NCBI RefSeq assembly: GCF_024345225.1
Contig: NZ_BROD01000001.1
Location: 1,870,362-1,934,361, forward strand
Reading direction: 5' to 3'
Length of the DNA stretch: 64,000 bases
DNA from: Clostridium sp. TW13
GTDB taxonomy: Bacteria; Bacillota; Clostridia; Clostridiales; Clostridiaceae
The notes under the pieces were generated by a model that was not told where the DNA came from, made no database searches, and saw nothing but the letters and a program-made list of their open reading frames with translations. The position numbers were made by a program, and so were the translations under genes. This document shows, piece by piece, positions 54,257 to 63,545 of this stretch (within the stretch, counting starts at the first letter, position 1; every line of letters starts with the position of its first letter).

Positions 54257-56896
54257 CTATTTAACTAATTTTTTTACTATTTCAAAAACATTTTCCATTG
54301 CACATTCTAATTTTTCAGCATCTTTACCACCAGCTTGAGCCATATCTGGTCTTCCACCACCACTGCCTCCAGCTATAGTTGCTACTTCTTTAATTATTTT
54401 ACCACAATGAATTCCTTTTGGTAAAGTATCCTTAGAAGCCATAGCAACAAAATTAACTTTTCCACTTACTTCACTTCCAAGAACTACTACTCCTGATCCT
54501 ATTTTATCTCTCATTTTATCACATAAGTCTCTTAAGGCATTTCCATCTATATCCTTTAATGCAGCTGATAATACTTTAATTCCTTCAACTTCTTTTATGT
54601 TGTTTAGAATATCTTCTTCTGCACCTGAAGCTAATTTATTTTTTAACTCTATTATTTCTTTTTCTTTTATTTTTAATTCATTTGATTGTTGCTCTATTTT
54701 CTTAATTACATCTGATTCAGAACATTTTAATATTGATGATATTTCCTTAAGTTCTTTGTTTTTAGACTCTACATAATGTATTGCTCCAAAACCTGTAAGT
54801 GCTTCTATTCTTCTAACACCAGCAGCAACACCACTTTCTGATATTATCTTGAATAAACCAATTTCTCCTGAATTTCTAACGTGAGTTCCACCACATAATT
54901 CTTTTGAGAAATCTCCTACTGATACTACTCTAACTTCTTCGGAATATTTGTCATCAAATAAAGCCATAGCACCTGATTTTTTTGCTTCTTCAATGGTCAT
55001 AACATTCGTTACAACATCAAAAACATCCATTATCTTTTCATTTACTATTATTTCAGCCTTTTCTATTTCTTCTTTTGATAAAGCTGAAAAATGTGTGAAG
55101 TCAAATCTTAATCTTTCTTCATCAACATAAGAACCTGATTGATGTACATGTTCGCCTAAAACTTCTCTTAAAGCTTCCTGTAACATATGTGTTGCTGTAT
55201 GATTCTTACATACATTCTTTCTTTTCTTTTCACATACCTTTAATTCTACAGTTTCACCTACAGCTATAGAACCTTCAAGCACTTCAACATAATGAGCTAT
55301 TTTGCCACCAACATTTTTCTTACAATTTGTAACTTTAACCTTTGCAGTTTCTGTTAAAATAAGTCCTGTATCTCCTACTTGACCTCCCATTTCAGCATAG
55401 AATGGTGTAGTTTCAGTAAATACATATCCTGTTTCTCCACTTGTCAAAGCTGTTCTTTCTTCTTCATCTGTAACTATAACTAGAATGTTAGATTTTAATG
55501 TAGTATTATTATATCCATCAAATTTAGTTGTTATAGAAGCATCTATCTTGTTTAGTGGCACTTCATCTGCTCCCATATATGAACTTTCACCTCTAGCAGC
55601 TCTAGCTCTTTCTCTTTGATCCTTCATATTCTTATTAAATTCTTCTATATCAACTGTTATGCTTTTTTCCTCTAAAATTTCTTCTGTTAATTCTAATGGG
55701 AAACCATAAGTATCATAAAGCTTAAATGCTTTTTCTCCTTCTAAAACAGTTTTGTTTTCCTTCACTGCTTCTTCAATATATTCTTTTAGAATATCCATTC
55801 CAGAATCTATAGTTTCATTGAATCTCTTTTCTTCTAAAGTCACAATCTTCTTAATATAGTCTGCCTTTTGATGTAATGCTGGATAAGCATCCCCATAATT
55901 ATCAATTACAAAGTCTACTACTTTATATAAGAATTCATCTTTAACACCAAGTAATCTGCCATGTCTAGCAGCTCTTCTTAGTAATCTTCTAAGAACATAA
56001 CCTCTTCCTTCATTAGATGGTTGAACTCCATCACATAACATCATAGAAACACTTTTCACGTGATCAGTTATAATTCTTAAAGAAATATCTGTATTTTTAT
56101 CTTTGCCATATTCTTTACCAACTATACCACATACTCCTTGTAAAATATCTTTTACTATATCAATTTCAAAAATATTATCTACACCTTGCATGATTGTAGC
56201 CATTCTTTCAAGACCCATACCAGTATCTATGTTAGGATTTGCAAGTCTTTCATAGTTTCCTTTTCCATCTCCATCAAATTGTGTAAATACAAGATTCCAA
56301 AATTCAACTATCTTATCTTCATCACCTGCTTTTACAAATTCTTCAGCAGTAGTAACAGTAACCCCTGCCTTATTATAATGTATTTCTGTACATGGACCAC
56401 ATGGACCTGAACCGTGTTCCCAGAAATTATCTTCTTTTCCTAATCTAAATATTCTATTTGGATCCATATCTGTTTTAGTAGTCCAAATTTCATAAGCTTC
56501 ATCATCATCAAGATATATTGTAACAAACAATTTATCCTTTGGAATTTGTAAAACTCCAGTTATATATTCCCATGCCCATGGAATAATTTCATTCTTAAAA
56601 TAATCTCCAAAAGAAAAGTTTCCAAGCATCTCAAAAAATGTACCATGTCTTGATGTTTTTCCTACATTCTCAATATCACCAGTTCTTATACACTTTTGAC
56701 AAGTAGTTACTCTCCTTCTAGGTGGCTCTTCAACGCCTGTAAAATATGGCTTCAATGGTGCCATACCAGCATTAATAAGAAGTAGACTCTTATCATTTTT
56801 AGGAACTAAAGAGAATGAATCCATTCTTAAATGTCCTTTGCTTTCAAAAAAGCCTAAATAGCTTTCTCTAATCTCACTTGTCTTCATAAATTTCAT
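54257..56896 (-). CDS. alaS: Alanyl-tRNA synthetase
   Basis: AlaS charges tRNA-Ala. The 879-residue protein has the class II catalytic core at about 4-250: [35 protein letters not shown] and [11 protein letters not shown] tRNA-recognition domain follows. The editing domain (about 555-715) has [16 protein letters not shown] with the zinc HxxxH and [13 protein letters not shown]. The C-Ala domain ends with [19 protein letters not shown] lies just before the ATG at 56896; the in-frame extension to 56956 lies inside the T-box terminator and is rejected. Confidence 0.97.
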   Translation of the reverse strand: MKFMKTSEIRESYLGFFESKGHLRMDSFSLVPKNDKSLLLINAGMAPLKPYFTGVEEPPRRRVTTCQKCIRTGDIENVGKTSRHGTFFEMLGNFSFGDYFKNEIIPWAWEYITGVLQIPKDKLFVTIYLDDDEAYEIWTTKTDMDPNRIFRLGKEDNFWEHGSGPCGPCTEIHYNKAGVTVTTAEEFVKAGDEDKIVEFWNLVFTQFDGDGKGNYERLANPNIDTGMGLERMATIMQGVDNIFEIDIVKDILQGVCGIVGKEYGKDKNTDISLRIITDHVKSVSMMLCDGVQPSNEGRGYVLRRLLRRAARHGRLLGVKDEFLYKVVDFVIDNYGDAYPALHQKADYIKKIVTLEEKRFNETIDSGMDILKEYIEEAVKENKTVLEGEKAFKLYDTYGFPLELTEEILEEKSITVDIEEFNKNMKDQRERARAARGESSYMGADEVPLNKIDASITTKFDGYNNTTLKSNILVIVTDEEERTALTSGETGYVFTETTPFYAEMGGQVGDTGLILTETAKVKVTNCKKNVGGKIAHYVEVLEGSIAVGETVELKVCEKKRKNVCKNHTATHMLQEALREVLGEHVHQSGSYVDEERLRFDFTHFSALSKEEIEKAEIIVNEKIMDVFDVVTNVMTIEEAKKSGAMALFDDKYSEEVRVVSVGDFSKELCGGTHVRNSGEIGLFKIISESGVAAGVRRIEALTGFGAIHYVESKNKELKEISSILKCSESDVIKKIEQQSNELKIKEKEIIELKNKLASGAEEDILNNIKEVEGIKVLSAALKDIDGNALRDLCDKMRDKIGSGVVVLGSEVSGKVNFVAMASKDTLPKGIHCGKIIKEVATIAGGSGGGRPDMAQAGGKDAEKLECAMENVFEIVKKLVK

Positions 56897-56930
56897 TTTG
56901 TGTTCCTCCATAATAAATATATTTTTATAC

Positions 56931-57125
56931 AAAAAAAAACCTTCATCACTCTGCAAGGGACGAAAGTTCTATATCCGTGGTACCACCCTAATTATGTATT
57001 TTACATACATCACTTTAATAGTCTGTTGCTCCTAGGTAGCTTCAAAATGCTAAACTTAGAAGTTCACACTACCCACTTCTTCCCTGAAAGTTTAAATCAA
57101 ATTTACTCATCCTATTCATCGCTAC
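56931..57125 (-). promoter_or_regulatory. T-box riboswitch leader of alaS
   Basis: The minus-strand leader has the T-box core AGGGTGGTACCACGG (56989-56975). A terminator stem (AACTTTCGTC with GATGAAGGTT, 56968-56939) follows with a run of T. The AGTA-type Stem I motif lies near 57105-57120. The apparent specifier is GCT at 57040-57038 in GAAGCTACC, matching alanine. Uncharged tRNA-Ala would stabilise the antiterminator and let alaS be read. Confidence 0.93.
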
Positions 57126-57143
57126 ATATTAACTTATGGTAAA

Positions 57144-57172
57144 ATTATATTCTAAATACTAAATTCAGTCAA
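57144..57172 (-). promoter_or_regulatory. Promoter of alaS
   Basis: TTGACT (57172-57167) and a perfect TATAAT (57149-57144) are 17 bases apart on the minus strand, just before the T-box leader. Confidence 0.8.
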
Positions 57173-57185
57173 GAATCTTTATAAA

Positions 57186-58211
57186 TTAATATAAATAATA
57201 ATTTATATCTTCATAAACCTGTTTGATTATTACTCCTACTGGAATTGCAAGAATCATACCAAAAATCCCTCCAAATTTTTCTCCAATTAGAACTAAAACT
57301 ATCACTGATAATGGGTGAAGCTTAACACTATATGCTGTGATTAGAGGACATATAACATTTCCTTCTACTTGCTGAATTGCAAACAAAATCCCTGCAGTCC
57401 ATAACGCAAGAGTTTTTGATTTAATAAGTGCTACAATTATAGCTGGTATTGCTCCTATTATTGGTCCAAAGTAAGGCACAAGATTAAAAACAGCATTTAT
57501 AAATGATAACCAAAGTGGTAATGGTACTCCCATAAAAAATAATGGTATAAAAGTCAGTACTCCTATAATTCCACATAAAATAATCTGACTAAAAATATAT
57601 TTTCCAAGCAACACATCTATATTATTTGTCATATCTCTTGCAAACCTCTTTTTACTTACTGGCAATAATAAAAAAATCTTTTCAATCATCTTTTTTCCAT
57701 CAGCCAAAAAATAATAACTTATAAATGGAACTATTGCAAAAGCCATTAAGTTTTCACCTACATTGATGATATCATCAATCCCATTAGTAGATAATCTATA
57801 CAAAACCACATTTATCTTTTCAAATATCTGATTATTAATTACCTCTACAAAATTAAAATCCTTAAATTTAAGATTATTTTCTAAATTTTTAAATAACTCT
57901 TCTATAGAATCTAATATCTTGTCAATGTTATTCCATTCTTTGATTAAACTTGACACAAGCATTATAGAAATAAGTATTATCAAACCAAAAGTAGAAAATA
58001 CAACTATTGCTGCAATTAACCTTTTGTTAAGTTTTATTTTTTTACAAATTGCTTTATATATTGGCTTTAAAAAATATGCCAATAAAAACGATACAAAAAC
58101 TAAATATGCAACTTCTCTAATAAACTTAACATATATTAAAGTCAGCACTATAATCATAATTAGTAAAAATATAATTATTATAAAAGTATGCTTTTTCAAC
58201 CTATCTATCAC
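57186..58211 (-). CDS. AI-2E family transporter (UPF0118), second copy
   Basis: This 341-residue member of the UPF0118 family has about eight hydrophobic spans. NLVPYFGPIIGAIPAIIVAL and GEKFGGIFGMILAIPVGVIIKQVYED near the end are family motifs. It is diverged from the copy at 19402. Cargo is unknown. The GTG at 58211 with AAGGG nine bases upstream is preferred over the ATG at 58220, which touches that site. It overlaps the end of the PRC-barrel gene, so the two are coupled. Confidence 0.82.
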   Translation of the reverse strand: MIDRLKKHTFIIIIFLLIMIIVLTLIYVKFIREVAYLVFVSFLLAYFLKPIYKAICKKIKLNKRLIAAIVVFSTFGLIILISIMLVSSLIKEWNNIDKILDSIEELFKNLENNLKFKDFNFVEVINNQIFEKINVVLYRLSTNGIDDIINVGENLMAFAIVPFISYYFLADGKKMIEKIFLLLPVSKKRFARDMTNNIDVLLGKYIFSQIILCGIIGVLTFIPLFFMGVPLPLWLSFINAVFNLVPYFGPIIGAIPAIIVALIKSKTLALWTAGILFAIQQVEGNVICPLITAYSVKLHPLSVIVLVLIGEKFGGIFGMILAIPVGVIIKQVYEDINYYLY

Positions 58212-58695
58212 AATTATCATCCCTTATAAGTTTGTGAGGCATGCTTTTTAACGTTACTTTGTAATCTCCAAAATATAGGATATTGTCTTCTCCCAAAATT
58301 AGTGTGTCCAAAGTAAAAATAGTCTTTCCTTCTAAAATCTTTCGAAAAAATCCTGAAGTGCAAATTAGACCTTCAATAGAAAAATCATCTTTACTTACAA
58401 TAATATCTTCCACATTGCCTTTTAATTCACCTTTTTTATCTATTATGTCCAAATCCATTATTTTAGATAAATTAATTCCCTCTGTATTGGAAAACTTATT
58501 TATTATAATTTTTTTATCTATTGATATTATATCTTCAGTACAAACTACCTTATGAGATAAAATTCCAAGATAGCTCACTTCCAATCCAATAACTTTTTTT
58601 CTTGCAAAATCTACAAGAATTTCTTTTACAACTCCAACTTTCTTACCATTTATAAAAAAAACTTCATTGTTCAAAAGATCCCTTTTTCTAAGCAT
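58201..58695 (-). CDS. PRC-barrel domain protein
   Basis: This 164-residue protein has two PRC-barrel-like halves. The first (about 1-78) starts MLRKRDLLNNEVFFINGKKVGVVKEI. The second (about 80-150) has IMDLDIIDKKGELKGNVEDIIVSKDDFSIEGLI. Such domains occur in photosynthetic reaction centres and in sporulation or RNA-linked proteins; no reaction is known. The ATG at 58695 has GAGGAG upstream, so the long open extension to 58848 is not used. It lies directly before the AI-2E-type gene. Confidence 0.75.
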   Translation of the reverse strand: MLRKRDLLNNEVFFINGKKVGVVKEILVDFARKKVIGLEVSYLGILSHKVVCTEDIISIDKKIIINKFSNTEGINLSKIMDLDIIDKKGELKGNVEDIIVSKDDFSIEGLICTSGFFRKILEGKTIFTLDTLILGEDNILYFGDYKVTLKSMPHKLIRDDNCDR

Positions 58696-58822
58696 CACTA
58701 ACTCCTCTAATATTTTTCTATTAATATACTGCCCTATAAGTGGAAAAAAATACACGCATATTGTATTACTTGCTTTATTAACAAGAAAATCCAAACTAAC
58801 AATTTTCATTAAAAATAATAAA

Positions 58823-58853
58823 AAAACGTGCTGAAATCTACCCAACACGTTTT
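58823..58853 (-). terminator. Terminator of the membrane-anchored hypothetical gene
   Basis: An AAAACGTGCTG/CAACACGTTT stem (one mismatch) has a 9-base loop, followed by TTTTTTATTATTTTT on the minus strand, about 20 bases after the stop at 58874. Confidence 0.85.
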
Positions 58854-58873
58854 CTATAGTTCGTCCAATTATT

Positions 58874-59455
58874 TTACTTACGGTTCACTGTATCTTGAAA
58901 ATTATTTATAAATTCCGCAAATCTCATTTTCTCCTCTTTTGCAGTTGCCCTTGCAAAGAAAAATTCACTCATTGCACCAAACAAAAAAGTTTGTTTATCA
59001 TTAAATTTTAACTTTACTGATGAGCCAGAACCATTACATTTCACTTTAATTAAATCTTGCACCGTTACCTGAGAAGTTCTCTTTAAATTTATTCTTATCT
59101 CTTTGCTACGATTATCAGTATAAACTGGCACAAAAAACATTTGCATATGTCCAAAGATTAAAAGTAGCTGTTCATCAGGTTCATATCTATATATTCTATA
59201 ACCAGTTAACCCTCCTATCGCTACATCCTTTAAGGTATCTTTTAACATACTACCTGCACTTTGCTTAGAACGTATAGGCACTGCCATATACCCTAAACTA
59301 TCAGGAACCACCTTTTCTATTATTGATTTCACTTGTCCTGGTATATCTGCATCTTCAACCTTAACAGCACTTTTAGCTCTTATAACAACAAAAACTAATA
59401 AGGCTATAAATGCAACAAAAAACAATCCCATTACTACATATCCAGCTGTTGACAT
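58874..59455 (-). CDS. Hypothetical membrane-anchored protein
   Basis: This 193-residue protein has one N-terminal membrane span (about 5-26) and a soluble domain facing the cytoplasm or outside. The domain contains YMAVPIRSKQSAGSM, GYRIYRYEPDEQLLLIFGHMQMFFVPVY and a C-terminal RATAKEEKMRFAEFINNF. The middle resembles PH-like or YcxB-type beta barrels but not clearly. I do not recognise the family. AAGGGGG precedes the ATG. It is a single-gene unit between cysS and the PRC-barrel gene. Confidence 0.65.
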   Translation of the reverse strand: MSTAGYVVMGLFFVAFIALLVFVVIRAKSAVKVEDADIPGQVKSIIEKVVPDSLGYMAVPIRSKQSAGSMLKDTLKDVAIGGLTGYRIYRYEPDEQLLLIFGHMQMFFVPVYTDNRSKEIRINLKRTSQVTVQDLIKVKCNGSGSSVKLKFNDKQTFLFGAMSEFFFARATAKEEKMRFAEFINNFQDTVNRK

Positions 59456-59626
59456 AATTCTTCCCCCTTGTACTTGTAAATTCTTAAATATGATAACATA
59501 TTTTTACAAGGAATTCAATCGAATATATGCCATTTATAATATTTTTTCAAACGTCATTAAACTTTTGATTATAATTGCATCATTAACAAGAGAGTTCTAT
59601 ATTTTCTCCAAAAGAATTATTTATAT

Positions 59627-61039
59627 TCACATTAACCTCCATGTAGTACCTTCTTTAGTATCCTTTATTTCTATATTTTGTTCTAGTAGCAAATCTCGTA
59701 TCTCATCAGCTTTCTTCCATTGCTTATTTGCTCTTGCTAAAGATCTTTCTTTTATTAAATCTTCAACTTTTTCAGCCTTATCTTTATCTAATGTAATAGG
59801 CTTTGCTACATTTAATAAATCCAAGCTAAAAACTCTATCAAAATCACCTATTAATAGCTTCTTTTCTATATTATTTAAATCTTTACTCTTTATCACCTCA
59901 TGTAAAACTGTAAATGCATTAGCTAGATTTAAATCGTCATAGATTGATTCATTAAATTTATCTTTAAAAGCTTCTATTGCTGCTTCATTGATACTTTCAT
60001 CTTTATTTATATTGTTTATTACTGTAAAAATTCTGTTCTTCATTGATTCAAATGACTTTTTAGCTTCGTGCAAACTTTCATAATTAAAAGTCAATGTCTT
60101 TCTATATTGAGATTGTAATACATAAAACCTATAATCCATTGGTGAAAATCCATCCTCAATTAATTTATCTAATGTATAAAAGGTTCCACTTGATTTAGAC
60201 ATCTTTTCATTCTCTAATATAAGATAATTTCCATGAACCCAATAATTTACCCATTTATGCCCCAAGGCTGCTTCTGATTGCGCAACCTCGTTTGTATGAT
60301 GTACAGGCAAATGATCTATTCCACCACAATGTATATCAATATTTTCTCCCAAGTATTTAATTGCTATTGCAGAGCATTCCATATGCCATCCTGGAAAACC
60401 TATTCCCCAAGGAGAATCCCATTGTAGAATATGATTCTTATATTTAGAATTCACAAACCACAAAACAAAATCTAAGGGATTTTTCTTGAATTTATCTACC
60501 TCAATTCTGCTTCCTGCCATTAATTCAGTCACATTTAAGTTTGCTAATTTATCATAATTGGGAAATTTATCTATAGAAAAATAAACATTTCTATTTGCAA
60601 CATAGGTATATCCTTTAGACTCTAAAAGCTTTATAAGGTTTATCATATCCTCTATGTGTTCTGTAGCTCTGGCTTTTACTGTTGGAGGTTCTATATTTAG
60701 TCTTTCTAAATCTTTAAAGAAAGCCTCTTCATAAAACCTTGCTAGTTCTAATACATTTTTATTTTCTCTTTTTGCTCCAAGCTCCATCTTATCTTCACCC
60801 TCATCTCCATCAGATTGAAGGTGACCTACATCAGTTATATTCATTACATGTTTAACTTTATATCCCTGATACTTTAGTACTTTTTTAAGTACATCTTCAA
60901 AAATATAGGTTCTCAAATTTCCTATATGAGCGTAATTGTATACTGTTGGTCCACAAGTATATAATTTAACCTCTCCATTTTCTATTTCATTAAATTCCTC
61001 TTTCCTTCTACTTTCACTGTTATAAATTTTTAGTTTCAT
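59627..61039 (-). CDS. cysS: Cysteinyl-tRNA synthetase
   Basis: CysS charges tRNA-Cys. The 470-residue class I enzyme has the zinc-binding YTCGPTVYNYAHIGNLRTYIFEDVL (about 27-51) with the HIGH-type HIGN. Further zinc ligands are in GWHMECSA and GGIDHLPVHHTNE, and the KMSKS loop reads NEKMSKSSGT. An anticodon-binding helical domain follows. GGAGG lies 7 bases before the ATG at 61039. Its leader carries a five-Cys peptide and a terminator-like hairpin and has no T-box, unlike alaS in this window. Confidence 0.97.
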   Translation of the reverse strand: MKLKIYNSESRRKEEFNEIENGEVKLYTCGPTVYNYAHIGNLRTYIFEDVLKKVLKYQGYKVKHVMNITDVGHLQSDGDEGEDKMELGAKRENKNVLELARFYEEAFFKDLERLNIEPPTVKARATEHIEDMINLIKLLESKGYTYVANRNVYFSIDKFPNYDKLANLNVTELMAGSRIEVDKFKKNPLDFVLWFVNSKYKNHILQWDSPWGIGFPGWHMECSAIAIKYLGENIDIHCGGIDHLPVHHTNEVAQSEAALGHKWVNYWVHGNYLILENEKMSKSSGTFYTLDKLIEDGFSPMDYRFYVLQSQYRKTLTFNYESLHEAKKSFESMKNRIFTVINNINKDESINEAAIEAFKDKFNESIYDDLNLANAFTVLHEVIKSKDLNNIEKKLLIGDFDRVFSLDLLNVAKPITLDKDKAEKVEDLIKERSLARANKQWKKADEIRDLLLEQNIEIKDTKEGTTWRLM

Positions 61040-61072
61040 AATTGTACCTCCATCTAAATTTATGTAAACAAA

Positions 61073-61206
61073 AAACTGCAGGAATTTGTAGTTTTTCTTA
61101 TATAAGGCATCTGAAAATAAATAACAAGTCAAATATCCATCGCATATGGACTTACTTATTTTTGAAGATGCCTAAAAAGAAAAACTACAAGTTAAACCTG
61201 CAGTTT
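61073..61206 (-). promoter_or_regulatory. Attenuator-like hairpin upstream of cysS, split by a mobile element
   Basis: On the minus strand arm b (61206-61179, AAACTGCAGG and TTGTAGTTTTTC) pairs with arm d (61097-61073, GAAAAACTACAA and CCTGCAGTTT). Together they give about 22 bp around a small internal loop, followed by TTTTTTGTTT. This is a Rho-independent terminator shape ending about 35 bases before the cysS ATG. The loop contains the element at 61106-61172. Upstream arm a (61246-61238) can pair nine bases with the start of arm b (61202-61194), which would block the terminator. Confidence 0.65.
61106..61172. mobile_element. 67-bp MITE-like inverted-repeat element
   Basis: It begins GGCATCTGAAAATAAATAAC and ends ATTTTTGAAGATGCC, forming imperfect terminal inverted repeats of about 24 bases. 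A TAA lies directly outside each end, which suggests a 3-base target duplication. It has no coding capacity. Its inner end is repeated at 8541-8571. It lies in the loop of the cysS leader hairpin. Confidence 0.7.
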
Positions 61207-61247
61207 ATTAATTAACGTATAAGAATATAAAAATGAATACAGGTCTG

Positions 61248-61301
61248 CTATCGTTTTAAATTTTTATTATTTTCAAAACAACAACAGCAACAAAATTTCA
61301 T
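61248..61301 (-). CDS. Cysteine-rich leader peptide of cysS
   Basis: A 17-codon frame on the minus strand reads MKFCCCCCFENNKNLKR. Residues 4-8 are five consecutive cysteines (codons TGT TGC TGT TGT TGT). AGGAGG lies 9 bases before the ATG. It starts about 25 bases after the predicted transcription start and ends 200 bases before cysS, with the attenuator-like hairpin between. The layout matches classical amino-acid leader peptides: ribosome stalling at Cys codons when Cys-tRNA is scarce would change hairpin choice. It is otherwise too short to be a working protein. Confidence 0.75.
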   Translation of the reverse strand: MKFCCCCCFENNKNLKR

Positions 61302-61333
61302 TTTAATATTCCTCCTTTAAATTTACTATATTT

Positions 61334-61362
61334 AACATAGCATATTATACATTCTTTTTCAA
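61334..61362 (-). promoter_or_regulatory. Promoter of the cysS leader
   Basis: TTGAAA (61362-61357) and TATGTT (61339-61334) are 17 bases apart on the minus strand. A TGC just before the -10 makes it an extended -10 promoter. Confidence 0.75.
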
Positions 61363-61377
61363 ATATTTTTTATAAAA

Positions 61378-61411
61378 AAAGAATACCAACTTTAAATTGT
61401 TGATATTCTTT
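61378..61411 (-). terminator. Terminator of the pantothenate operon
   Basis: A 13-bp stem, AAAGAATACCAAC/GTTGATATTCTTT (one mismatch), has an 8-base loop, followed by TTTTTATAAAAAA on the minus strand. It lies 20 bases after panD and just ahead of the cysS promoter. Confidence 0.88.
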
Positions 61412-61431
61412 CTTAAAACTCTCTTTATCTT

Positions 61432-61806
61432 CTATTCATTAGATTCATAATTCGTAATTTCTTTTATTGTATTGTCATCGTTCATAAATACAACCTTCGG
61501 TTTATATTTTTTAGCTTCTTCTTCACTCATTTGTGCATATGCTATAATAATCACCTTATCCTCAGGTTGCACAAGTCTTGCTGCAGCTCCATTTAAGCAG
61601 ATTACTCCTGAATCTCTTTTGCCTGGAATTACATAAGTTTCAAACCTTTCTCCATTATTAACATCAACTATTTGAACTTTTTCATTTTCTATAATACCAG
61701 AAGCCTCCATTAGAGTTTTATCTATAGTAATGCTTCCCATATAATTCAATTCAGCTTGAGTTACAGTTGCTCTGTGTATTTTTCCTTTTAACATAGTTAA
61801 TATCAT
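61432..61806 (-). CDS. panD: Aspartate 1-decarboxylase precursor
   Basis: PanD converts aspartate to beta-alanine for pantothenate. The 124-residue proenzyme cleaves itself between Gly24 and Ser25 (YMGSITID) to make the pyruvoyl group. [12 protein letters not shown] precedes the site, and [20 protein letters not shown] follows in the alpha chain. Length is standard. GGGGG lies 7 bases before the ATG. It is the last gene of the panB-panC-panD operon. Confidence 0.96.
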   Translation of the reverse strand: MILTMLKGKIHRATVTQAELNYMGSITIDKTLMEASGIIENEKVQIVDVNNGERFETYVIPGKRDSGVICLNGAAARLVQPEDKVIIIAYAQMSEEEAKKYKPKVVFMNDDNTIKEITNYESNE

Positions 61807-61852
61807 AATTTTTCCCCCTATTAATGTAATTTTTACTCTTTATCTTTAATCA

Positions 61853-62695
61853 TTAAATTTCATACGTAAAATTGTCTATCAATCTCGTTTTTCCAATATA
61901 AACTGCTATAGGAACCAGTATATTTCTTTCGATTACTTCTACATCATTTAAAGAATCGCCATCTACAATTTCAACATAATCAATCTTTGCTAAAGGTTCC
62001 TTACTTATTTCAACTCTAATTAGTTCCTTAAGTTTATAAGCATCCCTTTCACCATTATCCAAAGCTTTTTTAGCCATCTTTAAACTTCTGCTTAATACTA
62101 AAGCTGCTTTTCTTTCTTCTGCTGACAAATAAGTATTTCTTGAACTTTTTGCAAGCCCATCTTCTTCTCTAACTATTGGACATGGTATTATCTCTACATC
62201 AATATTTAAATCTCTAATCATTCTCTTTATTACTGCAACTTGTTGAGCATCCTTCTGTCCAAAATAAGCTCTATCCGGAGTTACAATATTAAGGAATTTT
62301 GAAACCACAAGACATACCCCATCAAAATGTCCTGGTCTTTTTGCTCCACAAAGTACATCTGTAAGTCCTGAAACACTTACACTTGTAGATTTATCTTGAA
62401 AATACATCTCTTTAGGTTCTGGATTAAACACTACTGTTGCTCCAGCATTCATACAAAGTTTTAAATCTTTATCAATATTTCTTGGATAAGCATCATAATC
62501 TTCATTAGGTCCAAATTGTGTTGGATTAACAAAAACACTAACCACCACTCTGTCATTTTCAGCTACAGCTCTCTTTATCAAACTTTCATGACCTTCATGT
62601 AAAGCTCCCATAGTGGGTACAAATCCAATGGAAAGACCTTCTCTTCTCCATGATTTAATCATACTTCTAAGTTCTTTTATTTCTTTTACTAGCAC
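61853..62695 (-). CDS. panC: Pantothenate synthetase
   Basis: PanC joins pantoate and beta-alanine using ATP. The 280-residue protein has GFVPTMGALHEGHESLIKRA (the HIGH-type ATP site, about 25-44), VSVFVNPTQFGPNEDYDAYPR, AKRPGHFDGVCLVVSKFLNIV and FGQKDAQQ. The KMSKS-like SSRNTYLS comes next. The GTG at 62695 is taken as start because AAGG sits nine bases ahead; the TTG at 62704 abuts that site. It lies between panB and panD in one operon. Confidence 0.95.
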   Translation of the reverse strand: MLVKEIKELRSMIKSWRREGLSIGFVPTMGALHEGHESLIKRAVAENDRVVVSVFVNPTQFGPNEDYDAYPRNIDKDLKLCMNAGATVVFNPEPKEMYFQDKSTSVSVSGLTDVLCGAKRPGHFDGVCLVVSKFLNIVTPDRAYFGQKDAQQVAVIKRMIRDLNIDVEIIPCPIVREEDGLAKSSRNTYLSAEERKAALVLSRSLKMAKKALDNGERDAYKLKELIRVEISKEPLAKIDYVEIVDGDSLNDVEVIERNILVPIAVYIGKTRLIDNFTYEI

Positions 62696-62717
62696 CTTAA
62701 GCAACCTTCCTTCTCTA

Positions 62718-63545
62718 TTAATAAAGTTTATTCAATTCATTTTCATCTATTTTAAAACAATGCTTTTCTTCAGGGAAAGTATCATTTTGTACTTCCATAA
62801 TATAAGAGTTTATTGCCTCTCTCATAACATTTCCTATATTAGCGTATTGCTTAACAAACTTTGGAATAAAGTCATTGAACATGCCAAGCATATCTTGATA
62901 AACTAATATCTGTCCATCACATTCCTTACCAGCACCAATACCTATAGTAGGAATTGATACTGATTTTGTAATTAATTCAGCTACTTTTGCAGGTATCCCC
63001 TCAAGAACAATTGCAAAAGCTCCTGCTTCTTCTATAAGCTTTGCATCTTCAATAAGTTTTTTTGCAGTTTCCTCGCTTTTTCCTTGTACCTTAAATCCAC
63101 CAAAGGCATTAACAGATTGAGGTGTTAACCCTAAGTGTCCCATTACAGGAATTTGAGCATTTACAATACCTCTAATTTGTTCTATAACATTGGCACCACC
63201 TTCTAACTTTACAGCATTGGCGCCTCCTTCTTTAACTAATCTCCCAGCATTTAAAATAGCCTGCTCTTTGGATACATGATAAGATAAAAAAGGCATATCT
63301 GCCACAATTAAAGCATTTTTCGCTCCTCTTTTAACAGCCTTTGTATGATAGATAATTTCCTCTACAGTCACACTTAATGTGTCTTCTTCTCCTTTTACCA
63401 CCATTCCGAGAGAATCTCCAATTAATATGCCATCAACTCCACTCTCATCAATTATCTTAGCCATTGAATAATCATAAGCTGTTAGCATAGTTAATTTTTT
63501 GCCGTCTATTTTGGATTGTTTAAAAGTTAATACAGTATTTTTCAC
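62718..63545 (-). CDS. panB: 3-methyl-2-oxobutanoate hydroxymethyltransferase
   Basis: PanB makes ketopantoate from 2-oxoisovalerate. The 275-residue barrel enzyme shows [36 protein letters not shown] (about 18-53) with its Mg-binding acidic residues, [34 protein letters not shown] and [22 protein letters not shown]. The start is GTG with GGGGG ahead, overlapping the stop of the DUF2520 gene by one base. Confidence 0.96.
   Translation of the reverse strand: MKNTVLTFKQSKIDGKKLTMLTAYDYSMAKIIDESGVDGILIGDSLGMVVKGEEDTLSVTVEEIIYHTKAVKRGAKNALIVADMPFLSYHVSKEQAILNAGRLVKEGGANAVKLEGGANVIEQIRGIVNAQIPVMGHLGLTPQSVNAFGGFKVQGKSEETAKKLIEDAKLIEEAGAFAIVLEGIPAKVAELITKSVSIPTIGIGAGKECDGQILVYQDMLGMFNDFIPKFVKQYANIGNVMREAINSYIMEVQNDTFPEEKHCFKIDENELNKLY

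Noticed and set aside
61040-61330. T-box for cysS
   Set aside because: No GGTGGTACC core or Stem I motif is present; the leader instead holds the Cys-run peptide and hairpin.
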